From: JADHUC01 sp964617665
Lineage (GTDB): Bacteria; Planctomycetota; Planctomycetia; Pirellulales; Pirellulaceae
Assembly (NCBI GenBank): GCA_964617665.1
Contig: CAZUAH010000397.1
Span: 1-12,949 of the forward strand
DNA: 12,949 nt
Direction of reading: 5' to 3'
The notes under the pieces were generated by a model. It was not told the origin of the DNA. It saw nothing but the letters and a program-made list of their open reading frames with translations, and ran no database searches. Positions 1 through 6,839 of this stretch are shown one piece after another. The position numbers and the translations under genes are program-made. Position 1 is the stretch's first letter; each line of letters starts with the position of its first letter.

Positions 1-718
1 CGATGGCCACTCCCATTCGCGTTTGCCGCGGTCCACCGCGCCCGTGGGCGGCACACCGGCCCTTGTAATACAGCCACACCTTCCCGCGTCGCAGAACGAG
101 ACACGCATCGTCGACACGGTAACTGTCGAACGCATCGCGCCGGTTACTGATTTCGAGAACCGGGTTACTTGGCACACGTTCGAACGGCCCATCGGGCGAG
201 CCGGCCACGGCTACTGCGATCGCCGTTGGATCGGTCGTCGCGTTGTTCTCGAACACGCCTCCCATGCCTGGAGTCGGTTGCACGGCGGTATAGTACAACC
301 AGTACTGATTTCCGTGGGCTACGATATTGGGTGTGAAGACACCGAACGAATCGAATGCCCCCGGCTTGCCCAATCCAATCGCCTCACCGCGTTCTTCCCA
401 CTGTCGCCCATCGTCTCTTGACACCGCATAGTATATGCGGCCTGGATAGCCCGATGGGTACAGCCGTCTCTGATTCTCCGGCAAATCGCTCTTGACGACC
501 TTTGTGTAGTACACATAACAGGTATCGCCCACTTTGATGACATCTGAAGGATCTCGTCGACATACACCCTCTTCCTTGCCGATCCCCGTTACTTTGGCAT
601 AGCGAAAGGACAAAGCCTCCACGCCCGGATGTTCGGCAAAGTCTTTGTCCGCAGCGCGAGCCGTCGCCGAGAAAGCGACGCACGTGATCACAGTCACAAC
701 GCTGATTAGTCGCGTCAT
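1..718 (-). CDS. Secreted GH117/GH43-like beta-propeller glycoside hydrolase (partial, C-terminus off the left edge)
   Basis: Reading leftwards from ATG at 718 gives 239 uninterrupted residues to the window edge. Residues 1-22 look like a signal peptide (MTR, hydrophobic core, ARA cleavage site), so the enzyme is probably periplasmic or exported. The mature part carries motifs I associate with glycoside hydrolase family 117 and related five-bladed propellers: RRDPSDVI near residue 54 (its Asp would be the family's catalytic base), YVYYTK (68-73), DSFGVFTPNI (123-132), DSYRVDDACL near 205 and WLYYKG just after it. GH117 members remove 3,6-anhydro-L-galactose from agar-type oligosaccharides, but substrate cannot be read from this fragment; GH43-like activity is possible. 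The start is supported by an AAAGGTG ribosome site about 8 bases upstream. It is transcribed divergently from the mscS-like gene. The family's acid residues would lie beyond the edge. Confidence 0.78.
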   Translation of the reverse strand, partial: MTRLISVVTVITCVAFSATARAADKDFAEHPGVEALSFRYAKVTGIGKEEGVCRRDPSDVIKVGDTCYVYYTKVVKSDLPENQRRLYPSGYPGRIYYAVSRDDGRQWEERGEAIGLGKPGAFDSFGVFTPNIVAHGNQYWLYYTAVQPTPGMGGVFENNATTDPTAIAVAVAGSPDGPFERVPSNPVLEISNRRDAFDSYRVDDACLVLRRGKVWLYYKGRCAAHGRGGPRQTRMGVAI

Positions 719-779
719 TCGATGGCACCTTTCTTCAACTCATCAGGATCGAAGCCATGCGGTTGATTTCTGTTCGGTC

Positions 780-807
780 ATTGTGATCTGATTCACATCT
801 GCGTCAA
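780..807 (-). promoter_or_regulatory. Leftward promoter with a CRP-type palindrome in its spacer
   Basis: On the minus strand TTGACG (807-802) and CACAAT (785-780) are separated by 16 bases, a plausible sigma-70 arrangement about 60 bases before the glycosidase start. The span 782-797 reads TGTGA, six bases, TCACA, which is the exact consensus half-site pair of CRP/FNR-family regulators. Because it overlaps the spacer and the -10, a bound protein would be expected to block transcription, unless the real promoter lies elsewhere. Binding is inferred from the palindrome only. Confidence 0.45.
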
Positions 808-891
808 GAACTGACCGACCGTTTGCGTCTGCGTGCGCCAGTGTCGTTGTGAGTAGCTCAGTTGTGACGATCCCACTCACACACTCCCTTC

Positions 892-912
892 GCCCGCTTG
901 CCGCTGAGATGG
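892..912. repeat. 21-bp intergenic repeat, copy 1
   Basis: Identical in 20 of 21 positions to 2321-2341; the one difference is C versus T at the sixth base. The shared core is TTGCCGCTGAGATGG. Both copies are in intergenic DNA upstream of a promoter-like TGG-NANAAT box, about 100 bases before it here and about 45 before it at the second copy. Confidence 0.7.
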
Positions 913-1011
913 ACGGAGGGCGACCGTCATCGGACGAACGCCGCTGTCAGTGACACTGCCGAGAGCTTGGTCCCAAATTCGGCCTTTCAAGTTTTGTGCG
1001 TTGCATTGGGA

Positions 1012-1020
1012 TGGTACAAT
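1012..1020 (+). promoter_or_regulatory. Extended -10 promoter element upstream of the MscS gene
   Basis: TGG followed by TACAAT forms an extended -10 box. It matches the TGG-NANAAT boxes found in front of several other genes in this window. No good -35 is visible. The predicted leader to the start at 1168 is about 140 bases. Confidence 0.4.
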
Positions 1021-1167
1021 TCGGCGAGTCGCTGTTGCGATTCAAGCGGTACGGGTGCTAATCATGTTGCCTGCCCTGGTCTGAAAACGAGTGATCGTCG
1101 CGACTCTCTCCACGCCACGAACCGGAAAATTCCGAGCGGTAGCTTGAAATGGAAGGACATTGAAGCC

Positions 1168-2232
1168 ATGGACCCCTTCGATCAGTTCTGTGCCGCACTT
1201 CCGGAGTTCTTGTTTCCACTTTGCGTCATCGCGATTGTTCTGGGCACGCTTTGGGGAGTCAATTGGTTTCTGCTCCGTCGCCATCGCGAGATGGGCGAAG
1301 GTCGTCGATTCTCGCGACGCATCGTTATGCTTGTTCTTCTGGTCGTCGGAACAGTGGTAATTCTCCTCGTGTTCCCAATCCCCGAAAATAGACGAGGTCA
1401 GCTTGTCACTCTTGTTGGCCTGATCCTATCCGCAACGATTGCTCTCGCGTCGACGACATTCGTGGCGAACGCCATGGCAGGGCTGATGTTGCGCACGCTG
1501 CAAAGTTTTCGCCCGGGTGATTTTGTCCGAATTGGCGAGCACTTCGGGCGTGTTACGGAAAGGGGACTTTTTCACACCGAGATCCAGACGGAAGATCGAG
1601 ATCTGATGACGTTACCGAACCTGTATTTGGTCTCCAATCCCGTGAAGGTCGTCCGATACTCGGGTACCATCGTGTCCGCGACGGTGTCATTGGGATACGA
1701 CCTGCACCATCAGCAAGTCAGGTCGGTCTTGCTTGAGGCCGCCGGGGATGCCGGCCTCGACGAACCGTATGTCCAGATTCTCGATCTTGGAGACTACGCC
1801 GTTACCTACCTCATTGCCGGCATGCTGACGGAGGTCAAACAATTGCTAGCGGCGCGTTCCAACCTGCGTTCGCAGGTCCTTGACAAGCTTCACGGTTCAG
1901 GTATCGAAATTGCATCACCCGCGCTCATGACGCAGCGGCGTCTGAAAACGGGTGAGCAGATTCTCCCGCCAGATACCGCATCGGTCTCGGAGCCCACCAC
2001 CGTTGCCACGGATCAGGTACCGCAGGAGTTAATCTTCGATAAGGCAGAAGAAGCGGAACGACTCGAGCAACTGCGCATTGCGCACGATCAACTCGTCGCG
2101 GAAATAGAAGAACTCAAACAAAGCCTTGAGAAATCAGATCCGGCCGATCGTACCCGCCTGGAAAACGAAATCGCCAGTCGCCGTGAACGTGCTGAGGCGA
2201 TCGCAAGGAAACTTGAAAGTGCGGAGGGTTAA
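1168..2232 (+). CDS. MscS-family mechanosensitive ion channel with C-terminal coiled coil
   Basis: A 354-residue membrane channel that would release small solutes under hypo-osmotic stress. Three membrane segments are visible (about 14-36, 51-71, 79-97), followed by the pore-lining helix (ANAMAGLMLRT, 100-110). The family's beta domain comes next: FRPGDFVRIGEHFGRVTERG (114-133) and DLMTLPNLYL (145-154). An alpha/beta region follows to about residue 250. After a linker, residues 290-352 are rich in Glu, Arg, Lys and Leu with heptad-like spacing, predicting a coiled coil that ordinary MscS lacks. I chose ATG 1168 because GGAAGG at 1151-1156 is a suitable ribosome site and MDPFDQF leads directly into the first helix; an upstream in-frame extension to 898 is low in conserved character. 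It has its own putative promoter at 1012. The physiological gate threshold and the role of the tail are unknown. Confidence 0.9.
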   Translation: MDPFDQFCAALPEFLFPLCVIAIVLGTLWGVNWFLLRRHREMGEGRRFSRRIVMLVLLVVGTVVILLVFPIPENRRGQLVTLVGLILSATIALASTTFVANAMAGLMLRTLQSFRPGDFVRIGEHFGRVTERGLFHTEIQTEDRDLMTLPNLYLVSNPVKVVRYSGTIVSATVSLGYDLHHQQVRSVLLEAAGDAGLDEPYVQILDLGDYAVTYLIAGMLTEVKQLLAARSNLRSQVLDKLHGSGIEIASPALMTQRRLKTGEQILPPDTASVSEPTTVATDQVPQELIFDKAEEAERLEQLRIAHDQLVAEIEELKQSLEKSDPADRTRLENEIASRRERAEAIARKLESAEG

Positions 2233-2320
2233 GTCAGGCAGACGGCGAGCGCAGTCACGCACCCCTTTCCCGCGTCTCGAACGGTTGTCGCAAGTGTCAC
2301 GCCAAACATTGCGACTCACT

Positions 2321-2341
2321 GCCCGTTTGCCGCTGAGATGG
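2321..2341. repeat. 21-bp intergenic repeat, copy 2
   Basis: Second copy of the 892-912 repeat (20 of 21 identical), in the gap after the MscS gene and before the ATTCCC promoter repeat at 2366. A 7-bp inverted repeat (GTCGCAA at 2287-2293, TTGCGAC at 2309-2315) lies just upstream. It has no T-run, so I do not call it a terminator. Confidence 0.7.
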
Positions 2342-2365
2342 CCGACGCGGGAAGCGGTGATGTAG

Positions 2366-2400
2366 ATTCCCTTCCAGCCGCCGTTGTGGCACAATGGGGG
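2366..2400 (+). promoter_or_regulatory. Repeat-borne promoter, copy A
   Basis: ATTCCC at 2366-2371, TGG at 2387-2389, CACAAT at 2390-2395, then a G-run. The layout is a -35-like box, an 18-bp spacer, an extended -10 and a G-rich discriminator. The spacer contains CCAGCCGCCG, shared with copy C. Downstream, CCGTC-GGGA-GACGG could form a small hairpin in the leader of the 2462 gene. An alternative reading is a 23-codon frame opening at ATG 2394 whose TGA overlaps the ATG at 2462, but that ATG lies inside the proposed -10. Confidence 0.6.
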
Positions 2401-2461
2401 TGTTCCTTCCGTCGGGAGACGGTGGGATGGGGGATGTCGTTGTGGCCCTTGAGGCTCAAGG

Positions 2462-3262
2462 ATGACACGCGAACGGGTTGGAAAGCTACTCCGGTGGGGC
2501 CTTGTGCCCTTTGCGTCGTTGGGCGCATTCTCCGCGACAGTCGGTATCAGCCTCTTTCTGTTTATCTTCGTCCCATTTCCGCCGCCACTACTGGACCCCA
2601 CAACCGGCTTCTTGATTGGACATCTCATCGTCGTGGCCGGTTCTTGCGCCGCGCCTCGTTGCCGGCTAACGACTGCCGCGTTCCTCTTTGTTTTTGTTGC
2701 ATTGCCGTCCTCCTATCTTCAGAATCATCACCTTCCGAGCACTTGTCTTGGCGGGCTCCTCGCCATCGCTTTCGTCGCTTGGTGGTTTCATCCCAGCCGC
2801 AGCTCGCGATCAGTACTGTGGGTCGGCTCAGCTGTTTCTGGCGCAGTTGTAGCGTTCATTGGTGTCGTGTACGCCTACCACGTGGATCGACCCGCTCGAC
2901 CAGATGAACTGCCAGTCGCTTTGTCCCGTCAGTTAGAGGCCGATGCGTCGAGTGTAGGAGCGTTCTACCAATACGATCTGGGTGGCTTCATCGACCATCA
3001 ATGGCTGTGGCGCATCGACGCGAAACCGGATGTCGTAGCGCACATCGTGGCCTCGCTGAACCTCCAGCCCACGGATGTGGTGCCGCCGCGCTTTTGGCAG
3101 ATGCCCCCGCATTACTGGCCGCGCAAAATGCCGACAGATGCAAAGGCGTTTCAAAGCCCACTCTTTCCGGCCGACCAACGTGGCCCCGATGGCAACCACT
3201 ATTTCCTGCTTCATGACGAAGCGCAAAACAGGGCGTTCGTGTGGTTCAAAAGAAATTTCTAA
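2462..3262 (+). CDS. Membrane protein with a C-terminal domain shared with the 8764 gene
   Basis: I do not recognise a named family. The 266-residue product has several hydrophobic stretches (about 13-40, 48-62, 72-85, 96-108, 117-138), which fit four or five membrane spans, followed by a soluble C-terminal part from about 145. Residues 179-266 align by eye with the C-terminal part of the 8764 product: paired aromatics (WLW, 181-183), AKPD (187-190), NLQP (200-203), a conserved Trp at 212, Pro at 220, and HDE...FVWF near the end (251-262). This suggests a small duplicated domain exposed on one face of the membrane. The ATG has a weak GAGG upstream and is preceded by repeat-borne promoter copy A. 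Function is unknown. Confidence 0.75.
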   Translation: MTRERVGKLLRWGLVPFASLGAFSATVGISLFLFIFVPFPPPLLDPTTGFLIGHLIVVAGSCAAPRCRLTTAAFLFVFVALPSSYLQNHHLPSTCLGGLLAIAFVAWWFHPSRSSRSVLWVGSAVSGAVVAFIGVVYAYHVDRPARPDELPVALSRQLEADASSVGAFYQYDLGGFIDHQWLWRIDAKPDVVAHIVASLNLQPTDVVPPRFWQMPPHYWPRKMPTDAKAFQSPLFPADQRGPDGNHYFLLHDEAQNRAFVWFKRNF

Positions 3263-3359
3263 TGCCAGCTGGATGCCAGGATCTCTTTGCTGGCCTTCAC
3301 GCCACCATCGCCTACGTCCTCGCCCAGCCCCGAGATCTAGGCACCAAGAGGTGACAGCC

Positions 3360-3388
3360 TTGGAAAACGGATAGGCCAAGCCTAAACT
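3360..3388 (+). promoter_or_regulatory. Candidate sigma-70 promoter for the 3427 gene
   Basis: TTGGAA (3360-3365) and TAAACT (3383-3388) are separated by 17 bases, about 40 bases before the start codon. This gap is the only one in the 2233-7573 stretch that lacks the TGG-NANAAT repeat type. The call rests on spacing and hexamer similarity only. Confidence 0.35.
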
Positions 3389-3426
3389 GGTGAAATCTGA
3401 CTTCTACTCCACTACTTGGCTGGAAC

Positions 3427-3987
3427 ATGAAGCGGCAAACCTGCATCACGCTAAGCAGCATCCATTTGCTCGCGCTCGCAATTTGCACGTACATCGCCGC
3501 GATCGAAATTGAATCGATTCTCGTAACCGGCTGCATTTGTTCGCTCACGGGGATCGCCACGGGCATTTCAGCAATCATATGCAAGAGACCTCTTCTAGCA
3601 GCCGCAGGTTTCTTGACGCCAATCATCGCCGTGGTCCTTTACGTCCTCGAAGCCTTCTTTTTGCACCTCGGACCGGGCGACGCGGCCCTGCCGTTTTGTA
3701 TCGTTTTCATTATCAATCAGGTAATCGCCACACTAATGATACTCGTACAACTGAATATTCTTATCGCACCAGCGGGGTGGCGAACCAAGCAAATCACAAT
3801 CAGAACTCTGATGGTTTCGATGGTCAGCTTCTCCGTGTTTTTTGCAATTGCCAGACATCTGCTGAAACTTCAACACAATTGGCTAATGGCTGTGGCACTT
3901 GGCCTTCTCGGCCTTACATTTGTTGGGTTAACCGTTTCGCTGTATTCTGCGATTGCGAATCGGAAAACAGCGCGAACCGCGACATAA
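3427..3987 (+). CDS. Six-span membrane protein with a FSLRxLL-like motif, unknown function
   Basis: The 186-residue product is almost entirely hydrophobic: segments at about 9-28, 31-52, 57-79, 88-112, 124-143 and 152-176. QITIRTLM (122-129), directly before the fifth segment, resembles the [QR]F[SG]LRxLL motif that opens a membrane helix in many planctomycete proteins and is also present in the 5230 and 8764 products. No enzymatic motif is visible. The ATG has only a weak GGCTGGA upstream. It could be co-transcribed with the 2462 gene across the 164-base gap, but a separate promoter-like pair at 3360-3388 exists. It lacks the repeat promoter of its neighbours. Confidence 0.72.
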   Translation: MKRQTCITLSSIHLLALAICTYIAAIEIESILVTGCICSLTGIATGISAIICKRPLLAAAGFLTPIIAVVLYVLEAFFLHLGPGDAALPFCIVFIINQVIATLMILVQLNILIAPAGWRTKQITIRTLMVSMVSFSVFFAIARHLLKLQHNWLMAVALGLLGLTFVGLTVSLYSAIANRKTARTAT

Positions 3988-4019
3988 TCGGTTAGCCTGT
4001 GATTAGCTCTCGGCTCCAC

Positions 4020-4097
4020 ACCACCACGCCAAAACCCGCCATCCACACCGCCCACACCTTCCAATTCCCATCTAGCCGCCGATGTGGAATAATGGGG
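4020..4097 (+). promoter_or_regulatory. Repeat-borne promoter, copy B with its upstream arm
   Basis: ATTCCC at 4064-4069, TGG at 4085-4087, AATAAT at 4088-4093, then GGGG. The ATTCCC-to-TGG spacing is 21, as in copies A, C and D. The C- and A-rich upstream arm (CCATCCACACCGCCCACA around 4039-4056) resembles the arm of copy C. It lies between the stop at 3987 and the DUF817 gene at 4179, giving a leader of about 80 bases. Confidence 0.62.
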
Positions 4098-4178
4098 TGG
4101 CGTCGCTTTGTTTGGGGCGGCGGGAGATGTTGTTGCTCGTGGCAGTCATAGCAGTGCCCATCCACATAACGTCACAGC

Positions 4179-5021
4179 GTGAGTGATGGGGAAATCCGTG
4201 CCAAGAAGGATCGCCAGCACGTGACTGACTTTCTCTGGTTCGGCCTTAAGCAAGCATGGGCCTGCATTTTCGGAGCGCTGCTGCTGGCAGCGATTCTGAT
4301 CACGAAGTCATGGTATCCGGACATTCCGCTGGCCCGGTATGATTTCCTCTTCCTCTACGCCGTCGCCGTCCAAATTGCGTTGATCGCTTTCCGGCTAGAA
4401 AGCATCCGCGAGTGTGGCGTGGTCATACTATTTCACGTACTCGCAACGGCGATGGAGGTTTTCAAGACTGCTGACGCGATCGGATCCTGGTCGTATCCCG
4501 GCGAGGCCGTGTTTCGCATCGGCAACGTGCCCCTGTTCGCCGGCTTCATGTATAGCGCAGTCGGCAGTTACATGGCGCGGATCTGGCGTCAGTTCGACAT
4601 GCGATTCGAGCGATTCCCGCACGTCCTGGTCGCATCCGCATTGGCGGTTCTTTCGTACATAAACTTCTTCACACACCACTATGTTTGGGACATCCGCTGG
4701 GTGTTGGTGACTGCGATCTTAGTTGCATACGGCAAGACAAGAGTGATATTCCGGCCATATCGCCTCGATCGATGGATGCCACTGCTGCTAGGTTTCGTGC
4801 TCGTCGCGTTCTTTATTTGGATTGCCGAGAATATCAGCACGTTTGCCCGGATTTGGATCTATCCAAGCCAGGAGCAAGGTTGGGAAATGGTTGGAGTAAG
4901 CAAGCTCACCGCTTGGTTCTTGCTCATGCAACTAAGTTTCGTCCTGATCTATGTGCTGCGGCGAATCGAACAACGGTCAGCAGCCAGCGACGCCCCGCGC
5001 CAGCCTGGAATCCGAAGTTGA
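4179..5021 (+). CDS. DUF817 family integral membrane protein
   Basis: The 280-residue product matches my knowledge of the DUF817 family, membrane proteins of unknown function. Family-type blocks are visible in order: FLWFGLKQAWACIFGALLL (18-36), RYDFLF (53-58), FHVLATAMEVFK (85-96), GSWSYP (102-107), VPLFAGFMYSAVGSY (117-131), YINFFTHHY (160-168), DIRW (171-174) and AFFIWIAENISTF (210-222). About seven or eight membrane spans are likely. The many conserved His, Glu, Asp and Trp near membrane faces suggest a cofactor or ion site, but that is inference. The start is GTG 4179; a stop lies four codons upstream, and GTG 4221 is the next alternative. No clear ribosome site is visible. It is preceded by promoter copy B. 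It is the only member of this row of membrane genes with a widely distributed family. Confidence 0.88.
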   Translation: MSDGEIRAKKDRQHVTDFLWFGLKQAWACIFGALLLAAILITKSWYPDIPLARYDFLFLYAVAVQIALIAFRLESIRECGVVILFHVLATAMEVFKTADAIGSWSYPGEAVFRIGNVPLFAGFMYSAVGSYMARIWRQFDMRFERFPHVLVASALAVLSYINFFTHHYVWDIRWVLVTAILVAYGKTRVIFRPYRLDRWMPLLLGFVLVAFFIWIAENISTFARIWIYPSQEQGWEMVGVSKLTAWFLLMQLSFVLIYVLRRIEQRSAASDAPRQPGIRS

Positions 5022-5037
5022 GAGCGGTGGCTGACAA

Positions 5038-5111
5038 AGCCCACCCACACAGCCCACAATCCACCCGGCCCATTCCGATTCCCAACCAGCCGCCGGTGTG
5101 GAACAATGGGG
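5038..5111 (+). promoter_or_regulatory. Repeat-borne promoter, copy C with its upstream arm
   Basis: ATTCCC at 5078-5083, TGG at 5099-5101, AACAAT at 5102-5107, then a G-run. The spacing equals that of A, B and D, and the spacer block CCAGCCGCCGGTGTGG is close to the others. The upstream arm (CCACCCACACAGCCCACA at 5041-5058) resembles the arm of copy B. The predicted leader to the start at 5230 is about 115 bases and contains the repeat at 5130-5153. Confidence 0.62.
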
Positions 5112-5129
5112 GTGGTGTGGTTTCTTTGT

Positions 5130-5153
5130 TTCCTTCGGCACGGGCGGTGACGG
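5130..5153. repeat. 24-bp leader repeat, copy 1
   Basis: Identical in 23 of 24 positions to 6840-6863; the shared core includes TTCCTTCGGCACGG and CGGTGACGG. Both copies lie downstream of a putative -10 box and upstream of a membrane-protein start, so they would be in the RNA leader. Looser versions (TTCCTTC followed by ACGGTG) are visible after copy A near 2403. Confidence 0.68.
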
Positions 5154-5229
5154 ACGGGGCGGGTGATCCCCTTTCAACTCCCTTCCAGCCGCAACCCGAA
5201 TCGCACTCGGCACAAAACACGAGAACCGA

Positions 5230-6165
5230 ATGACGAGTGGCCTACAACGTGTTGTCGTGTTCTCCGTGGTGATCGCTTTCTTCGTCTGCGCCAACATCAT
5301 CGGACCTTGGCTGATTAGTAATTCGTATCCTTCCGACTTCATGGAGTATTGTGCATTTTTCGCCTCCGGTGGTCTCGTTGCTGAAGCGTGCCTTCTGGCC
5401 ACTTGGCTGGCGTTGGGTACGCTGGCGTTGAAATACCGCTTGCCTCTGACCGTCGCACTGCTCCTGGTCGCCGCCTGTTCATTCGTGATTGGCTTACAGC
5501 TGGCAGAGGGCGGAATGCCGCTGGACGTTGCCGTCATTATCATCGCTGCGGCTTTCGCACTGTACTGTTGTATGCAAGTGCCCCTTTGGGTCATGCGTGC
5601 CATTGCGCGGCAACGGATTGGGCTGCCTGATACAGGAAGTCTGACTACGAGACAGGATTCGACTCAATTTGGTTTGCGATACCTCTTGGCCTGCACCGCT
5701 GCCGTGGGCGTATTGCTGGTTATCGTCAAGCACTCCCTTCCCGAAGAACCTATGACGGGCGATGCTCCGTGGGCCGAAATCCTCGGCGCCATATGCGTGT
5801 TTATGGCTTTTTCCGGACTCATCTGGTTGCCCTGCGTTTGGCTGCCCCTCACACACGAGCGTCGAATCCTGTGGGCTGTCTGGCTGGCTATCGTAGGCAT
5901 AGGAGGACCGCCGGCCGTCTACGCCGGTCTGACCGTAATGTTCGGCCCTGCTCCAGATGCCGTTGAGATTATTACGGCCATTTTCCTCTTTGGGCTGGGA
6001 GTTGGGGGGACTACATTCCTTGTGCTGCTCGTCGCTCGGTTTCTCGGATACAGGTTAGTTGCTGCGTCAAGCCTCGCAGGGCCACAGGTTGACGCTTCGA
6101 CGATGGAGTCCATGGGAGTTGGTGGAAAAGACGGCTGGGCAGCGGTGCACGACGGTCACCTCTAG
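5230..6165 (+). CDS. Multi-span membrane protein with a FGLRYLL motif, unknown function
   Basis: A 311-residue product with about eight hydrophobic segments (about 8-29, 42-66, 71-91, 99-123, 151-168, 183-206, 212-236, 245-271). The sequence QFGLRYLL (146-153) introduces the fifth segment and matches the FSLRxLL-type planctomycete motif seen also at 3427 and 8764. The loop before it (residues 128-146) is polar and probably cytoplasmic, given its Arg content. No catalytic motif is visible. ATG 5230 is the first good start; the ribosome site is weak (GAGAA). Promoter copy C precedes it. The last 35 residues are soluble, Gly-rich and look unstructured. Confidence 0.75.
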   Translation: MTSGLQRVVVFSVVIAFFVCANIIGPWLISNSYPSDFMEYCAFFASGGLVAEACLLATWLALGTLALKYRLPLTVALLLVAACSFVIGLQLAEGGMPLDVAVIIIAAAFALYCCMQVPLWVMRAIARQRIGLPDTGSLTTRQDSTQFGLRYLLACTAAVGVLLVIVKHSLPEEPMTGDAPWAEILGAICVFMAFSGLIWLPCVWLPLTHERRILWAVWLAIVGIGGPPAVYAGLTVMFGPAPDAVEIITAIFLFGLGVGGTTFLVLLVARFLGYRLVAASSLAGPQVDASTMESMGVGGKDGWAAVHDGHL

Positions 6166-6197
6166 CATCGCCCGCAGCGATCCGCCATCCAACCTCA

Positions 6198-6231
6198 ATT
6201 CCCATCCAACCGGCGGTGTGGCAAAATGGGG
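6198..6231 (+). promoter_or_regulatory. Repeat-borne promoter, copy D
   Basis: ATTCCC at 6198-6203, TGG at 6219-6221, CAAAAT at 6222-6227, then GGGG. The spacing is again 21. It begins about 30 bases after the stop of the 5230 gene and would yield a leader of about 85 bases for the gene at 6318. In that leader CGTCCC and GGGACG (6243-6264 region) could pair. Confidence 0.62.
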
Positions 6232-6317
6232 TTATTGCCGTCGTCCCTTCCGTCACTGGGACGATGCGGATCAGACGTTTCCCTCGGTACCGTTGGCGGT
6301 GGCGGGCGCACAAAGCA

Positions 6318-6716
6318 ATGTCCGAGAATCCATACGAAACGCCGACTACGCCTCCGAAAGATGTTCGCAAATTCGACCAATGGCGGCTCTGGATTGCTGG
6401 TATTCTCCTTTTGTCTGTTGTCGCGCTGTTCGTTGCTCTTCCGCTCATGCTGACATTTCTTGTGTTGCTGGCTTTCAACGGCATGGCATACGTCATATTG
6501 CTCATCCTTCGTCACACTAAGGCGGCCAATCTCGCATTTCTCACGAGCGTCCTGTTCGTGGCAAGCCTTCTCTTTACGGACTGGGGATTCTCAATGCCGA
6601 ATCCACGGATCCACGTATCTTGGATTTCGCTCACTCTCGCATGCCTATCCCAGCTTGCCCTCATTTCGATGCCTCTCTGGCGTCAGTTTAATAGCCCAAC
6701 TGGGAACGGCAGTTGA
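6318..6716 (+). CDS. Small four-span membrane protein with an N-terminal NPYETP motif
   Basis: I place the start at ATG 6318, giving 132 residues that begin MSENPYETPTTPP. A short Asn-Pro-Tyr-x-x-Pro leader before a membrane domain is a pattern I know from many small planctomycete membrane proteins; its role is unknown. Hydrophobic segments lie at about 24-45, 47-65, 70-87 and 101-121, with short basic loops (ILRHTK, 63-68). The longer frame reaching back to 6216 would translate the promoter repeat and has an Arg-rich, unconserved look, so I reject it. No clear ribosome site precedes the start. Promoter copy D is upstream. Function unknown. Confidence 0.75.
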   Translation: MSENPYETPTTPPKDVRKFDQWRLWIAGILLLSVVALFVALPLMLTFLVLLAFNGMAYVILLILRHTKAANLAFLTSVLFVASLLFTDWGFSMPNPRIHVSWISLTLACLSQLALISMPLWRQFNSPTGNGS

Positions 6717-6776
6717 AACGAACATCCATCGAGTCACTCTGGGGTCGCCTTCGTTCTATTCGCACCGTGCGTCCTC

Positions 6777-6805
6777 TTGGTAAAATCAATCGTTGTTCCC
6801 CGTTG
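6777..6805 (+). promoter_or_regulatory. Promoter-like repeat, type 2, copy E
   Basis: TGG (6778-6780) plus TAAAAT (6781-6786) forms an extended -10, with ATTCGC at 6758-6763 in a -35-like position (17-bp spacer). The segment 6777-6805 matches 7516-7543 at 25 of 28 aligned positions with one gap; the shared stretch includes AATCAATCG. It lies between the stop at 6716 and the 6922 gene. Confidence 0.55.
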
Positions 6806-6839
6806 TCGCTTCGTTCACGGCGGCGGCCACAACCACCCA

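Larger units (their letters stand above)
719..1167. other. Divergent intergenic region between the glycosidase and MscS genes
   Basis: About 450 bases without a convincing gene. Leftward signals for the glycosidase lie at 780-807. GTTGTGA occurs twice as a direct repeat at 847-853 and 860-866, and a related TTGTGA sits at 781-786. A 21-base repeat shared with the region upstream of the 2462 gene is at 892-912. A rightward extended -10 is at 1012-1020. The open frame that extends the MscS gene upstream into this region has no conserved look and is treated as untranslated. Confidence 0.55.

Noticed and set aside
23..421. A 132-residue + strand open frame over the glycosidase
   Set aside because: The minus strand there encodes a recognisable GH117-like protein with a signal peptide; the + frame is a shadow.
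898..1167. Upstream in-frame extension of the MscS gene
   Set aside because: It would translate a repeat and a promoter-like box, has no conserved sequence, and ATG 1168 has a proper ribosome site.
2287..2315. Terminator after the MscS gene
   Set aside because: A 7-bp inverted repeat with a 15-base loop and no T-run; too weak.
2134..2628. 164-residue minus-strand open frame
   Set aside because: Low-complexity Arg/Ser-rich shadow across a gene end and repeats; no start signal.
4977..5603. 208-residue minus-strand open frame
   Set aside because: Overlaps the 5230 membrane-protein gene and promoter copy C; composition is that of an antisense shadow.
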